From Gnetum montanum (taxonomy: Eukaryota > Streptophyta > Gnetopsida > Gnetales > Gnetaceae): a DNA stretch of 64,000 nucleotides. The position numbers and the translations under genes are program-made. The DNA lies in assembly GCA_015680685.1 (NCBI GenBank), contig MNCI01006577.1:828588-892587 (forward strand). The letters are read 5' to 3'. Under the pieces are notes generated by a model. It made no database searches. It was given only the letters and a program-made list of their open reading frames with translations, and had not been told where the DNA came from. This document shows positions 22,050-35,029 of this stretch, one piece after another (the stretch's first letter is position 1; each line of letters opens with the position of its first letter).

Positions 22050-23599
22050 CTTTGCATGAAGAAAAGCCAAAAACATTATGACCTATTAGAATTTCTTAAC
22101 AAGTTTGGAAAAGCATCCTACTTGAAGGTGAAATTAGCTTATGTAAAAAACTCTATGGTGTTGATCTAAATTAGCTTAAGAAATTCCACAAAAAGCATTA
22201 TTACAATCTTTCATAGCCTTTGTAGCCAAAATATTATAGCCAAAACTTTATAGCTAGTTTGAACCATGCATAAAACTTAAAAAAAGCATTAAAACTCAGA
22301 AAAAAGCATATAGGAATAATAAAAAAGCTTTCTAAAAATAGTAAAATCCTTTTCTTTTCTTAAAAATAAAATTAAAACATAAGTTGTACATGTTGACAAG
22401 CTAAGTTACACATATCAATTACATCCATCCCCAAAGGGAAAAAGTGCTACATTCATAATTTTGCCTTGTTGACATAGTCATAACCAAAAATTCATTAAAA
22501 GTTCATAAAATTCCAATTTTAGTGATTCTACCATGAAAAGAATCTTGAAATCTTTGCAGCCATGACCATTGCAACTAGAAATACATAACCATTTTTTTTA
22601 CATGACATATAGACAAAATTAGCAATATTGTAGTTGTCACCATTAACACCCTTTCACGTCGGGTTGGTAAAAAATTCACCAAAAATTCGTTTAAGCTTCA
22701 AACGAAGTGATTTCACCTTTGTTTAAAAGCTTAAATTGAAGCCTATGCACCCGCACTTAAAGAAAATTCAAAATCATTGTTATTTGTTCAAAAAAAATTC
22801 ACCAATTTGGGTGAAAATCTAAAAATGGCGCAAAGCCCTTTTGACATAGACTTGATGAAAAATTTATTAAAAATTTGTTATAAGGTCAATCAGAGTGATT
22901 TCACCTCCATTAGAAAGCTAAATCCAAGATCCATCTAGCCACAACCAGGAATTAGGTAAATCCTTTGTTGTTTTCTTAAAAAGAATTTATGAAATTACAT
23001 AAAAATCTAAAGACTGCATGCAAGCCTAACTTAGTTGTTCCAAAGACAAATTGAATGAGACAACAACCATCAAAAAGCTTAAATGAAGGGCTACAAACCC
23101 ATAACATTAAAATATAAAAATATGTAGCCATTTTCTTAAAAATAAATACACAACATTGCTTGTTTTTTTCATGTAAAAAGCTAACATTCCTAAAGCCCAA
23201 CTTAACATAGCCATAAAAAAATAGCTAAAATAGCCAAAACAAGTTGTGCCCATTAGAAATCATACCAAAATAATGGAGTAGGATTTTTTAAAAATTTAAT
23301 TTTGATGAATCCTTAACCCTAGATTTGACAGAAATGATCCTACCCCCAAATTTTCTGAAAAATAATGAAAACAACAAGCCTTATTTTAAAAATCGAATCC
23401 ACTAAAGCCAAAACAATGAAATGGCTATAGATCTATGTAGAAACAAAAAAAATGAGAGGTATGATTTTGTCAAAATTTTGATTTACCCCATCTATCAATG
23501 TAGATTTAGAAAAAATGGCCCCACATATGGCAAGAAAAACATAAGAAAAAACATGAAGAATAACTAGAAACGAAAGTAAAAATAGGTAGAACCACCTAC
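22050..23599 (-). other. Long first intron of the antisense gene
   Basis: AT-rich, about 62-70% A+T by eye, without a gene. It contains the single-copy version (about 22075-22215) of a block that is present three times in C (40190-40625). It also has Lys-type short frames without family features. Confidence 0.5.
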
Positions 23600-23672
23600 C
23601 ACAGACCAGCAGAAAATGAAGCTTGGATTGAGATCGGCCTAGGAAGCCCCAACAAATCCATTTCTTGCTCAT
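23600..23672 (-). pseudogene. Antisense gene, first coding exon E1 (putative)
   Basis: Reads MSKKWICWGFLGRSQSKLHF and runs to a GTAGGT donor. C has a matching stretch at about 38555-38640. The true start is not proven. Confidence 0.45.
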
Positions 23673-24159
23673 CTACCTTTTAAATCCTAAGATTCTAGCT
23701 CTTCCCTCCATGTTGTGTTGGTTCCATTGTAGGCTTAACATTGAGAATAGTTAGAAATTAAGAAAGATGAAAGTTCTATGTTGTGTGTTGGGAGAAATGG
23801 GTGCTCCCATGTTGAAGATAATTGTCTTTGCAACAAAAATCTCTACTAGATCTCTCCTCAAATGTGTTGTTAATGTAGAATGACAATTTTGATAAACAAA
23901 CTTATGTAATTTGGCATTAAAAACTCAAGCAAAACCTAAATGTCCATCTCTAAACCCCAGTTGTCCATTTTGTGCACCATAACTCCAAGTATACTAAAGT
24001 GCAAAGGGGGAAAAGTCTCTTTCAGGCTAATATTGGTGGGAGTTAAGTTGAAAATTCAAATTTTTAAATTTTTGGATTATGGGCCCCACCACACATCCTC
24101 ACTCTTACCTAAAACTGCATCAACACTAAGTTTTGAGCATTTTTTTGATGCTTAGAACA
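23673..24159. other. Putative upstream region of the antisense gene
   Basis: AT-rich sequence between E1 and the 185-bp array, matched in C (about 38200-38550). Any promoter of the antisense gene would lie here or in the array; no clear TATA box assigned. Confidence 0.4.
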
Positions 24160-27060
24160 ATAGTCAAACATTAACTCCCAAGCATTCATGCTAGGGATAT
24201 CAAACCTAGCATGGATACATGCTTCCCATTTCATAAAACCATTATAATATAACTATTTTATCATTTTTAGTAGCTGCAACCTATATTTTCAAACCTGGGC
24301 TTCTAAAATGGGATTGGACATCAACAAATCTAGACAATTTGAGTTGCCACACTGAGGAAATAGTGCCCAACATGGAAGAATGGGGATAACACCCATTCTT
24401 ACCTCCCAACATGCATCTAGCCCAAGTTTGATCTCCAAAGTGGGCCCACATGACCTAGAACCTCTCTAAGCAACCCTAGTAACCTTTGAACCTCACCAAA
24501 CATAGTCAAAACTAGTTGAAACCTGAGGAATTTTTTCTTTCCACACTGGGGAACCCTCATCCATTCTAAGCATCTCACCCTTAGCATGGATAGCTGGAGG
24601 AAGCAAAAAATGACCTAAATTAACTACCTAGTAACCATTTCTCAAAGCTCAATGACCCCTAGACCTTGTTAGAACCCTCTGGAACTTCCAAAGATCTTAA
24701 AAATTACATGAAACTACCATCCCCCTTTCATCCACACTGGGTTTACTAGGCCCAACATGGAATAAAGTAGGGAACTTGCATGAGGCATTTAGAGGCCTCC
24801 AAAATGATGGATCTTGATACCAAACATCAGCCATCGACACCGACAAACCCGAAAGATGACATGCATGGTCAATTGGCTATCAATTTGTCCTATATCTAAC
24901 TTTCTTGGTTGGGGAAGATCTCTTCCATGTTGAGCATCCTAGCCCTAGCATGGATTGGGGAGAACTTAAAACTATGAAATTTTGCATGTAATTTGACTTT
25001 TGGAAGTAACCTAATCCTTTTGGAAGCCTCCAAACTTCTAAAAGTTACCTAAAATGATCAAAACTACCTCCTCTTGATTCTCCACACTAAGAGGAATCCT
25101 ATCCATGTTGAGGCTTCCATGCTTAGCATGGATGGAAAGGGGATGAGGACCTGAAAACCCTCTCACAACCCTCAAAATGACCTGATTTTAACCTTAGACA
25201 TTGATAACCAATACTAGCAACCCTATAATCACTAATGCATAGCCAAAACTAGCAAAAATCAGGAAAAAGAAACCCACTTAGTTCCTCTACACTGACATTA
25301 GGTATTAGTAGTAGCCAAAACCCTTGAAATAATTAAATTTTAACATAAGGTATTAGCAATAGATACTAGCAATCTTAGAAGCCTGCATGCATAGCCAAAA
25401 ATAATAAAAAAGGTAGAAATTAGGATCCTCTAGTTTCTTCATGTTGAGGACTCCCTCTTCCATGTTGGCCAATGTTGAAGAAAAGGAGAAATGTTTGGGG
25501 GACTCTAAAATGGCCTCTAGACACCTCAAGAAAATAGCCTGTAGCTTTACATATACCCTAAGATTAGTTTCACACCTCATAGTGCCCTTAAACCCTATAA
25601 TATTCATACAAATAACCAAAAAACTCTCTCTAATTTTCCATGTTAAGGATACCATCCCAAGCATGGAAAAAATGGGGGAAGCCCAAAAACCATCTAGCAA
25701 ACCTTCAAACTAACCAATTTTCATCCCAAACGCTAGTACTCGACCTTGGCAACCCTAGGAGCATACATGCATGGTTGATTGAGGCTAAAACTAGTCAAGA
25801 TCTAAGATTTATGATTCTTCCACATTGAGGATCCTCTCTTCCACACTGGCTAGGATGGAAATTGAAAGGGGGACTCATTTGGGGCTCATAAATGCCTTAG
25901 AATGATATTAGATAACCTTGCATGCATTCTAGAACCCTATCAATAGCTATTGGAGCCTTCAAACCTCAAAAAACTGATGTCAAATAGCCAAAAGTGGTTC
26001 CCCTAGTCTTTAACACTAAGCTTCCTAGCCCCAACATGGAGAGAGGGGAGGAAGCCTGAAAAAACACTTAAAAGTACTCAAAATTCCTAAATTTTGACAT
26101 GAAACCCTAGCTCTTAGCTTTAGCAAATCTCGAAGTTTACATGCAAAGTCAATTGTAAGCCAAATTGGTGTAGATTTGAGATTTTTATCTCATCCTCACT
26201 AGAGAGGATCCCCTCCATGCTAGGTAGTGTGGAATTAGGGGGAGAAAGAAACTTTTTTACTTTTGATGCAAAATGACACTCCTAGAAGCCAAAGATATAT
26301 GCTAGAGAAGCCTAGAACCTCATAGCCTTGAGATTTTACTCATTTGATCTTATCTTAACCTCCAAAACCTATTCCCCCTAATCTTCCACATTTGAGTAAC
26401 TCCCTTAGTGTGGAAATAGGCTGAAGACATTAGGTACCCTTGAATGACCTCCAAACATAACCAAAATTAGCCAGAAACATCCAGAATCATGACCTATAGC
26501 CCTAGGAACTTGGAAACCTAGTCAATGTGCTCCTAAACCATTTTGGAACCATGGAATAAGTGTCCCCACATTCTTTCATAGTAGGTATGCTATGCTTAAC
26601 AAGGAAAAAGGGGGAGGAAGAAAAATCCATTTCAACATGTTTTAACACTTAAATCTGACTCAAATTACCTTAAAACAAAGCTAAAGGATGCAAACGTCCC
26701 AAATCTAGGTTCCAGTTGCTTGTTTGGCCCTTTTCTAGCTAAGATTTTGATGCTCCATGCTAAAACCCATCTCTTCCATAATGGACAGTATGGAAATAGG
26801 GGGGCTATGGAAGGCTGTAGAACCTACAATTTGATCTTTACAGACCTTCAAAATCTCCAATTTTGATAGATCTAACCTTGTATTACCTTAGGAAGGCCTT
26901 GAGACCATAATTTTGGACTTCTAAGTGCCCCAAAACCTATCTTCCTTAGTTTCCATGCTAAGGGTTCCTTCTTCCATGCTAGCTAGTGTGGACACAAGGG
27001 GGGCCTAGTCTAGAAGCATCAAAACTCCTTATTTCTAGGTTCAAACATCTCAGAAATAGC
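24160..27060. repeat. Array of ~185-bp tandem repeats in element A (about 16 units)
   Basis: A landmark like TTCCACACTGGGGA followed within about 30 bp by AGCATGGAA recurs near 24180, 24340, 24535, 24732, 24910, 25080, 25283, 25435, 25635, 25812, 26007, 26200, 26385, 26570, 26760 and 26950. Between landmarks a block like GCATGCATGGTCAATTG recurs. The landmark is an imperfect inverted repeat, so each unit could fold. Units are strongly diverged. The array has a counterpart of the same unit length in C. Confidence 0.8.
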
Positions 27061-27689
27061 CTTGGTTGAAGCCCAAATGTACCAAATAGTCTTGTAGTTC
27101 TAAAACATGATCCACTAAGGCCGAACTAGTAAAATCTAACCCTTTTTAACTTATATTAGCTAAATTCCATCATACGTAGTTAGTTGTGCTTGATTTGGCC
27201 TTATTACATGATGTTCTAACTTGTTTCTAGCCATGTGCTATATTATTGACCTTCTTATGGCTTTTCTGTAGCCTTATATATGCTTTAATTGTCTTATTAT
27301 AGCCTTATTTGACTTTTTTTAAGCCTTTGATTAGTGTTAAATAGTGGGATTTAACCTTCCTTGACCATCATTGGCACCATGTGACCATGCTCTACTATGG
27401 CCTTAAACTCCCATCATGGCCTACCAAGGCCTAAAACTAGCAAAATCATAACCTTTATTAACCATTTGTAGCCTTATTTCTTATGCATCTCTTTCTTTAA
27501 CCTTTATTTACCCTTATTTCACTTTGCTTACTTACTTTTACCCTTCTTGTAGCCTTGGATGGCCTTGCTTGCACTAGAATAGCATGTATTTACATGAGTT
27601 TATAGCATTTTAGCATTATTGCTTTATCTTTATCTAGATGCTAGTTAATGTGCTCATGGTTGACATGTAGGACTAAGGTATGAGCACCT
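27061..27689 (+). other. Element A spacer before pol, with second TTAAACTAG-type block
   Basis: 27362-27447 has CTATGGCCTTAAACTCCC and ACCAAGGCCTAAAACTAGC units. The rest is T-rich (many GCCTTATT motifs) with no gene. Confidence 0.55.
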
Positions 27690-29157
27690 AGGAGAAAATC
27701 TGCGTACCTTTATGTCTACATGAACCTCACGATGACATTGAACGGTGTATCGATCTTGAGCCTAAGAATCTTGTTGACTACATAGCCTCAATAGAAAAAC
27801 CTCTAGAATGGCCTGAAAACCTAGTCAAAACCCTTGAATTAGACGTGGGCGACATAATTGAAGACTCTCTAGTTGAGGTTCCTCTCACAACACACAGTGA
27901 TGAGGAGAAAACCCTTAAACTAAGTTTTTCACTAAAATCTCAATAGGCTTAAGACATCACCAAGGTCCTACAAGGTAACATTAAGGTCTTTGCCTAGTTA
28001 TATGAGGGTATGCTAGGCCTAGACCTACACCTAGTATAACACAACATCATACTAGATCCTAGCATTAGACCAATTAAGCAAAAAGTGTGCAAGATTAGAC
28101 CTGATTTGGCCTTGGTATTTTGTGATGAGATATCAAAGCTCTATCTAGCTAGTTTCATTAGGGTTGTCAACTAAATAGAATAAGTATCCAACATGGTGGT
28201 AGTCCTTAAGAAAAATAGGAGTATATGTATTTGCATTAATTTTTGAGACTAAAATAAAGCAACTATCAAAGGTGACTTCCCTTTGCCCAATATTAATAAA
28301 CTTATCAATAGCTCAACTAGACATGCCTTATTGTCCTATATGGATTGATTTTCAAGATATAGCCAAATTAGGATCAACCTAGAGCACCAACTTAGCATGA
28401 CCTTCATGACTCCTTGGGGTACCTTTTGCTATAATATGATGCCCTTTGGCCTTCAGAATGTAGGATCAACTTATCAATGAGTCATGATTTATATCTTTAG
28501 TGATTACATGTTAAGTTTACTCAATGATTATGTAGATGATATAGCTGTTAAGTCCAGGGTGGCCAGTGATCATGCTAATGGCCTAGACCTTGTGCTTAAA
28601 TGATGCCTTAAGTATGAGATTAGGCTTAATCCTAAGAAATGCATATTTAGCATCAAGACACGTAAGATGCTTGGCTTTTTAGTATCTAAAGTAGGGATAT
28701 GTGTTAATCTTAATAAGGTTAAGGTCATATCCTTAAGAAGCTTTGAGGATTACAAGATAGATTATAGTTTATCTATAGGTTCATCGCTAGGCTTATGGAT
28801 AAGTTACAATCCATGCAGCACTTTCTTAAGAAAGGAGTTTACTGTTAGTGGATAGCTCAATGCCATGAAGCCTTTAAAAACCTTAAGTAAGAGTTGGCAT
28901 AACTACCAATAGTCTATCCTTTGCAAGAGGCTAAACCACTTTACATCTACCTTGCCATCTCAAACATGTCCATTGCCTCTCTACTTTGTTAGAAATGTGA
29001 TGATGATGTAGAGATGCTAGTGTACTACCTTATCCATGAAGTAGTTACATATGAGACCTAATACACTGAAGTGGAGAAGTATTTTCTAGCACTAGTCTTC
29101 TCATTGAAGAAATGGAGACATTACCTCTTCAGAAGTCAAATCAATGTCATTTACAAA
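27690..29157 (+). pseudogene. pol: Element A pol, N-terminal part through RT into RNase H; cut by element C
   Basis: Corresponds to B's pol from its N-terminus: IEKPLEWPENLVKTLELD near 27790, then RT with LNDYVDDIAVKS (YVDD about 28526-28540) and NPKKCIF near 28630. The RNase H part has LKKWRHYLFRSQ (about 29105-29140) and then stops at the border of C. Many stops and frame changes; for example the first RT block has TAA and TAG at former Gln or Trp codons. The archaeal RNase H and most of integrase are gone from this copy (see 47225-47620). Confidence 0.82.
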
Positions 29158-30684
29158 TGTTGTGACCTAAAAACTTGATTACTAAAAAGAACCAAGGATC
29201 CTTGATGAAGTAGTCCAACACCACCCACACCCCCCCACCTGAATCCCTAGGGCCTTCATGAGAAAAATGGGATTCGTGGTACCCTGGCTGGTCCAACATA
29301 TCAAACAAGGAATTATGAAATGTAAAATGTGGGAATACAAATAGATCTAGATAATGCATAGAAAATAATTTTTTTTTTAAATACAAAACTCAAACCTTAA
29401 AACTTTATTGAGAAAGAATAAAGAATAATTTAGAAAAATGTATACAAATGATCCCTAGATAAGCAGAAAGGGGGATTCACTTATGTGAGAGTTCAAAGCC
29501 CATTGAAGCCAATGTGATCTGCTCCATGATCCAGGTGCTAACACACTCTTGATGTTATTAAACCTTCCTTCACTACTGTAACCTTAGATTCGCAAGTTGG
29601 GTCATTACTGGGAGGTGAGAAAAGTGGAAAATTTGGATGCTAAATTGCTCCATACTAGGGTTTGGAAATCCCAAAAGTGTAGTGTTGACACCACAAATCC
29701 ACAAATCTCAAGGTGATTATGCTTCCACTATGGGACTCAAGAGGATGCAAACATGGGAGATTGCAATAACCCTTAAGTGCTTGAAAATTCCCCAAGTATG
29801 GAATTGTAAAAAAAAATGGTTGAACATTTTTGAGAATTTTCTTAATAGTGTAAGTGTTGAATCTTATTAAAAAATGTTGAACCTTGCTGAAAAATTGCTA
29901 AACTTGTAAATGGTGTTAGAGGCTAGTTTTTATAGGTTCTTTGGACCATGAATGAGGTTGCAAAATCACCATGATTTGGCTACAAAAATGGCTATAAATT
30001 GGCTACCAAATTCAGGAATTTTTGGGGTTACTATACATAGTAAGTTCTTCCCCCCATGGCCATTTCATTTACTATAAATAATAACCAAGGCACACCTTCC
30101 ACATTGGAGATGAATCTTCTACGCTAAGCTCTCTACCATGCTTTTTGAAGTGGCTGGTCAACGTTGAACTACATGAAGTGATGAATTTTGGCTTTTGTGG
30201 CTTCCATGGTAGGGGAGGTAATTTTCCATGCTAGGAGTGAAGACTCCATGTTGGGGGAACTTTCACATTGAGGGAGAAAAGTTTTTAAGTTGTACATGTG
30301 CTCTCCACACTGAAGGGGGAAAGTTTCCAAAAACCCCCACCCTTCCATTTTGGGGGTACATGAGATTTACCTCCTTGCATGTGCTTCCAGCGTAGAAAAT
30401 GTATCCCGCCCATAAAACCTATAAAATTTTCTTTTTTGGCATTCCAAAAGGCATTTTTGACCCCCTCAAGCCTAAATATAGATACTAGGTGACTTTTTTC
30501 ACTTGGGGAATGAGTCTTTGATCACTTATGAGGCATTTTCTAGCCCCAAAAGTATAAATTATGTGAAATTGCCCATTGTGGGTTATAATTTTCACATGTA
30601 CAATGAAGTTTTTCCTTGGGTTTCATGGGGTGAAAGCTACATGATGAAGATTGGCTATAACATGCAAATTTTTGTGGTGTTTCA
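29158..30684 (-). repeat. Element C 3' LTR (1527 bp)
   Basis: On the minus strand it starts TGAAACACCACAAAAATTTG and ends GGTCACAACA. It matches 45830-47190 and, more weakly, A's LTRs. A conserved hairpin (CAAGG 29306-29310 with CCCTG 29282-29286, one wobble) is present. Confidence 0.85.
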
Positions 30685-30929
30685 ATGGCCCCTCTTGGTT
30701 GCTGCCTAGAGGATTAACCCAAGAGGCATTGACAAAAAATACAAAGAACCATTGCATATTATACTACTATAATGCATATAGGCCACATCAAGTTATCCAA
30801 GTTACCAAGGTTGCTAGTTTAAGGTTGTGGTAGGCCATGGTACTAGTTTAAGGCCTTGATAAGCCATGTTTCTAGTTTAAGATTGTAGTGGACCATTGAA
30901 AGTAGGCTCACTTGTCAATAATTATTGAC
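30685..30929 (-). other. Element C polypurine tract and third TTAAACTAG block
   Basis: Minus strand CCAAGAGGGGCCAT directly precedes the 3' LTR (30685-30698). 30783-30900 has three units of the reverse type (CTAGTTTAAGGCCTTG). Confidence 0.7.
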
Positions 30930-33900
30930 TACATGTAATATGACTTTAGATAGGAATGAATAATTGGACTGGCTAGCTCATTCCTATTCAAGTTAGCTAT
31001 TCTAAATGCTCCATTCTTGTAGGCTCTAGTGACAAGGAAGGACCATTTCTAGTTAGTTGAGAATTTGTCCACATGCTCATAGACAACCTTGAGGACTAGG
31101 TTCCCCAACTTGATCTTGTTCATGGTTAAGTCATCATGATGTTGTAACTTTTGCCTCTGTTGATAGTGCTTGATGTGAGCAAGCACTTACATACATAACT
31201 TCTCCACCGAATCCAAGGCTACCATTTACAACTCCTTGTTTTGCTCATCATTAATGAAGTCAGTCAAGGCTACTTAGAGTGATGGCACTTGAAATTCAAT
31301 AGATAAAAAAAAATTAGAACCATAAACAAGGCTATAAGGGTTCATGCCAGTTGCCATGCGATAGGTTGTTCTATGTGCTCATAGTGCATGGATAAGCTAC
31401 TCATGCCACTTTCACTTGCTCTTGTTGAGCATCTTCTTGAGAAACTTGATGATGGCCTTATTGCTTGCTTCTACTTATCCATTGGCTTAAGGGTAGTAAG
31501 GCGATGAGAAAGAATGCGTAATGCCTAGGTTGTGATAGAAATCCTTGGTTTCTCAGCTACTAAATTGAGGTCCATTATCTATAACTATGATCATGGATAT
31601 GCCAAAAAAAGCTACAAAGTTATCTAGGATACATTTGCAAACTTGTTTAGATGTGGTCTTCCTTAGGAGAATAGCCTCAACCCCCTTGGTAAAGTATTCG
31701 ATTGCAATGATGATGAAGTTATGTCCTATTGAAGACTTAGCTGTTATAGGTCCAATGATATCCAACCCATATCATTGAAACAACCATGTTATCTAGGTTG
31801 TATGTAACTCAGTTGCTGATACATGTATCAGGTTGCTATCTTGCTAGCATATGTCACATGGCTTAACCTTTGTAAGTAGTCATTTTCTATATGGAACCAA
31901 TGGTAGCATAACCATCCAATCTTAGTGGCCCTAGCTTTAGGTCCTCTATGTCCTCCAAAGACACCCTTGTAAACCTCTTCTAGGGCTATTTTGGCTTTGG
32001 TTTTATCTAAGCACTTTAGGAGTATGCCATCATAGGATTGTCAACATAATTTATTATCACCTATGATGACATACTACTTTGATCACTTATGTATGGTATC
32101 CTTTTGAGTAGTAGTCAAACCTTGTGAGGATTCACCATGCATAAGGTAAAATTTGATATTTTCATACCACTCCGTGGGAGGAGCAGTATCAATGATGATC
32201 ACAAAGGTATCCTCAGTGTTCTATGTGATGGAAATAGCACAGTCCACGGTTAAGATGGGAAACTTGCTAAACACATTTGGCATCACACTAAGGGATAATG
32301 TTGCAATTACATTAGCTATGGAATTTTTGTTTCTAGGTATGTGTTGAACATCAACATCTATGAATTATTGTAATAACTACTTCTCTAGGTTATAGTAAGG
32401 TTTTAAGTGCTTAGCTTTGCATGCATAGACTTCAGTTACTTGGTTAACCATAAGTTGTGAATTGCCTTTGATGACTAGGAATCTAATTCCTAGGTCATGA
32501 ACTATCATCATTCCTTTGATCAAACCCTCATACTATGCTATGTTATTGGTACATGGGAACCTAAAATAATAGGCAAAGAATTGGATCTCACCAAATGGGA
32601 ATGTTATGATGGTGGCAACATTGGCCCCATGGGTAGTCAAAGCTCTATCAAAGTTCATGATTGCCTCATAACCCTCGGCTACTTGGCTAACTATGTTAAT
32701 ATGCTTATTAGGAAACTTAGGATCTATGGTTGCTTAGTCATCAATTGGTCAAACTATGAGTTGTACAACTATAGCTTGATCTTTTTTTGAGGATTGAGAG
32801 ATGCAATGAAGGTCAAACTCCATTATTATGGCTTTCCATTGGGATATATGGCTACTTTTGTAAATGTTGGTCATTATGGATTTGGGTATGTTGTCTTTTC
32901 AAATTACATTGACTTGTGCTAGATAATACTTCTCCACTTCAATGTATTAGGTATCGTGGGAAACTAATGCATGGCTAAGGTAGTATACATGCATTTCTAA
33001 TCCATCATCATGTTTTTGACAAAGTATAGAGGCAATGGATTTATCTGAGATAGTAATATTAATGTAAAATAGTTTACCCTCTTGTGGAGGATAGATTGTT
33101 GATAGTTGTGTTAGGTCTTTTTAAAGGTTTTCAAAAGCCTCTTGGAATTTAGCCATCCACTCATAGTGAACTCCCTTCTTAAGCGAGTGTTGCATGGGTT
33201 GTAACTTAGCCATAAGCCTAGCGATAAACCTATGAATAAACTGTAATCTACCTTGTAATCCCTAAATTTATTTAAGGTTGGTAGGTGTTGCTAATTTTTA
33301 TATGACCTTAACCTTATTAGGATCTATGCATATCCCTGCTTTAGAGACTACAAGGCCAAGCATCTTATCAGTCTTAACACCAAAGACACACTTCTTAGGA
33401 TTGATCCTAAGCTCATACTTAAGGCATCATTTAAGCACAAGATCTAGGTTATTGGCTATCTTAGACTTCATAACTATGTCATCTTTGTAATCATTAAGCA
33501 AACCTAACATGTAACCACTAAAGATATAGATCATGGCTCTCTCGTATGTTATTCTAGCATTCTTAAGGTTAAAGGGCATCATGGTATAACAAAAGGTATC
33601 CCATCAGGTCATAAAATTTATGCTAGGTTGGTGCTTTGGGTTGATCCTAATTTTGTTATATCCCAAGAATCCATCCATAAAGGATAACAAGGCAAGTTTG
33701 GCTGTAGTATTAATAAGTTGATCAATACTAGGTAAAGGGAAGTCATCCTTGATAGTTTCTTTATAAAGGTCTTGAAAATAAATGCAAATATGGATACTCC
33801 CATTTTTCTTAGGAACTACCACTATGTTGGATACCCATTCTATGTAATCGATAGCCCTAATGAAACCTACTTAGTAGATTTTAAAGATTTCATCATGAAT

Positions 33901-34390
33901 CACCAAGGCCAAATTAGGTCTAATCTTGCACACTTTTTACTTAATTGGTCTAATGCTAGGATTCAATATGATGTTGTGCTAGACTAGACATGGGTCTAAG
34001 CTTGGCATATCTTCATATGATTAGGAAAATGCATTACTTTTTTCCTATAATACTTTGATAATTTCTTGGACACATTGAGGCTCTAGTGAGGAACTTAGTT
34101 TAAGGGTTTTCTCCTCACCACCGTGTGTTTTGACAAGAACCTCAACTAGAGAGTCTTTGGTTATGTCTCTTGCTTCTAGCTTAAGGGTTTTGACTAGGTT
34201 TTCAAGCCATTCTAGATATTTCTCTATTGAAGCTATCTGGTCTACAAGACTCTAAGGCTCAAGATCTACGTAATAAGGCTTGATACATTATTTAATATCA
34301 TCGTGAGGTCTATGTAGATACAAAGGCAAACTAATTTGCACCCAGGTAGTTATAATTTGATCTTGCATGTCAACCAAAAGCATATTAAGT
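30930..34390 (-). pseudogene. pol: Element C pol: RT, RNase H, archaeal-type RNase H and integrase
   Basis: Pol N-terminus about 34310-33990. RT: VVPKKNGSIHICIYFQDL (33822 down) and LNDYKDDI near 33490, so the YVDD box is now YKDD. Archaeal-type RNase H about 32670-32390, with FPCTNNIA and YEGLI but the first Asp region changed to NFDRAL. Integrase: zinc-binding part around 32010-31850 (GVFGGHRGP), core with MDIIGPITA (31765), VIDNGPQF (about 31570) and VEASNKA (about 31465), so all three acidic positions D, D, E remain, though Gln codons nearby are stops. The C-terminal part ends FLVTRAYKNGAFRIAN (about 31000). It cuts and joins DNA ends in the nucleus. Too many stops to be functional. Confidence 0.82.
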
Positions 34391-35029
34391 GGCACCTAGG
34401 TAAAAATGAATAAATAATGTTAAAATGCATAAAACACATGCAAATCTAATGTAATCAAGGCCATTCAAGGTCATTAGTGTGATAAGGTCCATTTAGCAAA
34501 GTGCAATAGAGGTAAATAAAGATCACACAAAGGTTAAGCTAGAGTAAGTATAAGGCTACAACTAGTCAATAAAGGCCATAATTTTTCCAATTTAAGGTCT
34601 TAGTAGGCCATGATGCTAGTTTATAGTCTTGGTGGACTATGCTGCTAGTTTAAGGCCTTAGTGGGTTATGGTCATATGGTGTCAAATGGTGGTCAAGGAA
34701 GGTCAAACCACACTGTTCAATATCATTTAAAGGTCAAACAAAGATAAATAGAGCTATAATAAGACAAACAAGAAATATATAAGGTTGTGTAAAGGCCATA
34801 GAAGGTTAACAAGGTAACATAAGTCCAAAAACAAGCTAAAACATTACATAATCAACAAAAAATAAAGCAAAATAGCCTATATATTATAAAATTTGATTAA
34901 CATAGGCAAACATTATTAGGTTTTGCTAGTTTTGGGCCTTAGTGGGCCAATTATTGAGGCTACAAGGCTATTTGGTAAGCTCGAACATCAATCAAGGCTA
35001 TTTCTAGGCTGTTTGGGCCTAAAAATCAA
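34391..35029 (-). other. Element C spacer before pol, with second TTAAACTAG block
   Basis: 34595-34690 holds reverse-type units (ATGCTAGTTTATAGTC, CTGCTAGTTTAAGGCC). No gene seen. Confidence 0.55.

Larger units (their letters stand above)
7903..23672 (-). pseudogene. Antisense intron-containing gene carried inside element A (split by element B)
   Basis: A multi-exon gene runs opposite to gag and pol between protease and RT. Proposed exons (plus coordinates, gene order): E1 23600-23672; E2 21608-22049; E3 21235-21515; E4 20985-21127; E5 about 20540-20930 (frame damaged); E6 20113-20461; E7 9231-9401; E8 9003-9140; E9 8071-8890; E10 7903-7978. Donors include GTAAGC, GTAAAC, GTAAGT, GTATGC and GTAAGG; acceptors include CTTCTTGTAG, TTTGCTTTGCAG and TTATTGTATTTTAG. 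Small introns are about 90-112 bp, the first about 1.55 kb. Frame is kept across E2-E3-E4 and E7-E8-E9. Stops inside exons are mostly TAG/TAA/TGA where CAG/CAA/CGA would fit. B sits at the E6/E7 border. I do not recognise the protein family. It could be a captured host gene or an accessory gene of this element family; C carries a deleted copy in the same place. Confidence 0.7.

Noticed and set aside
23433-23672. Reading the whole 79-codon minus frame as a membrane protein
   Set aside because: Only the first 25 codons precede a good GTAGGT donor; the hydrophobic rest is more likely intron.
29158-30684. Tested whether C is an inverted half of A instead of a separate insertion
   Set aside because: C has its own two LTRs, gag, pol, leader motif and polypurine tract, all on the minus strand, and A's pol is interrupted at a TG LTR edge.
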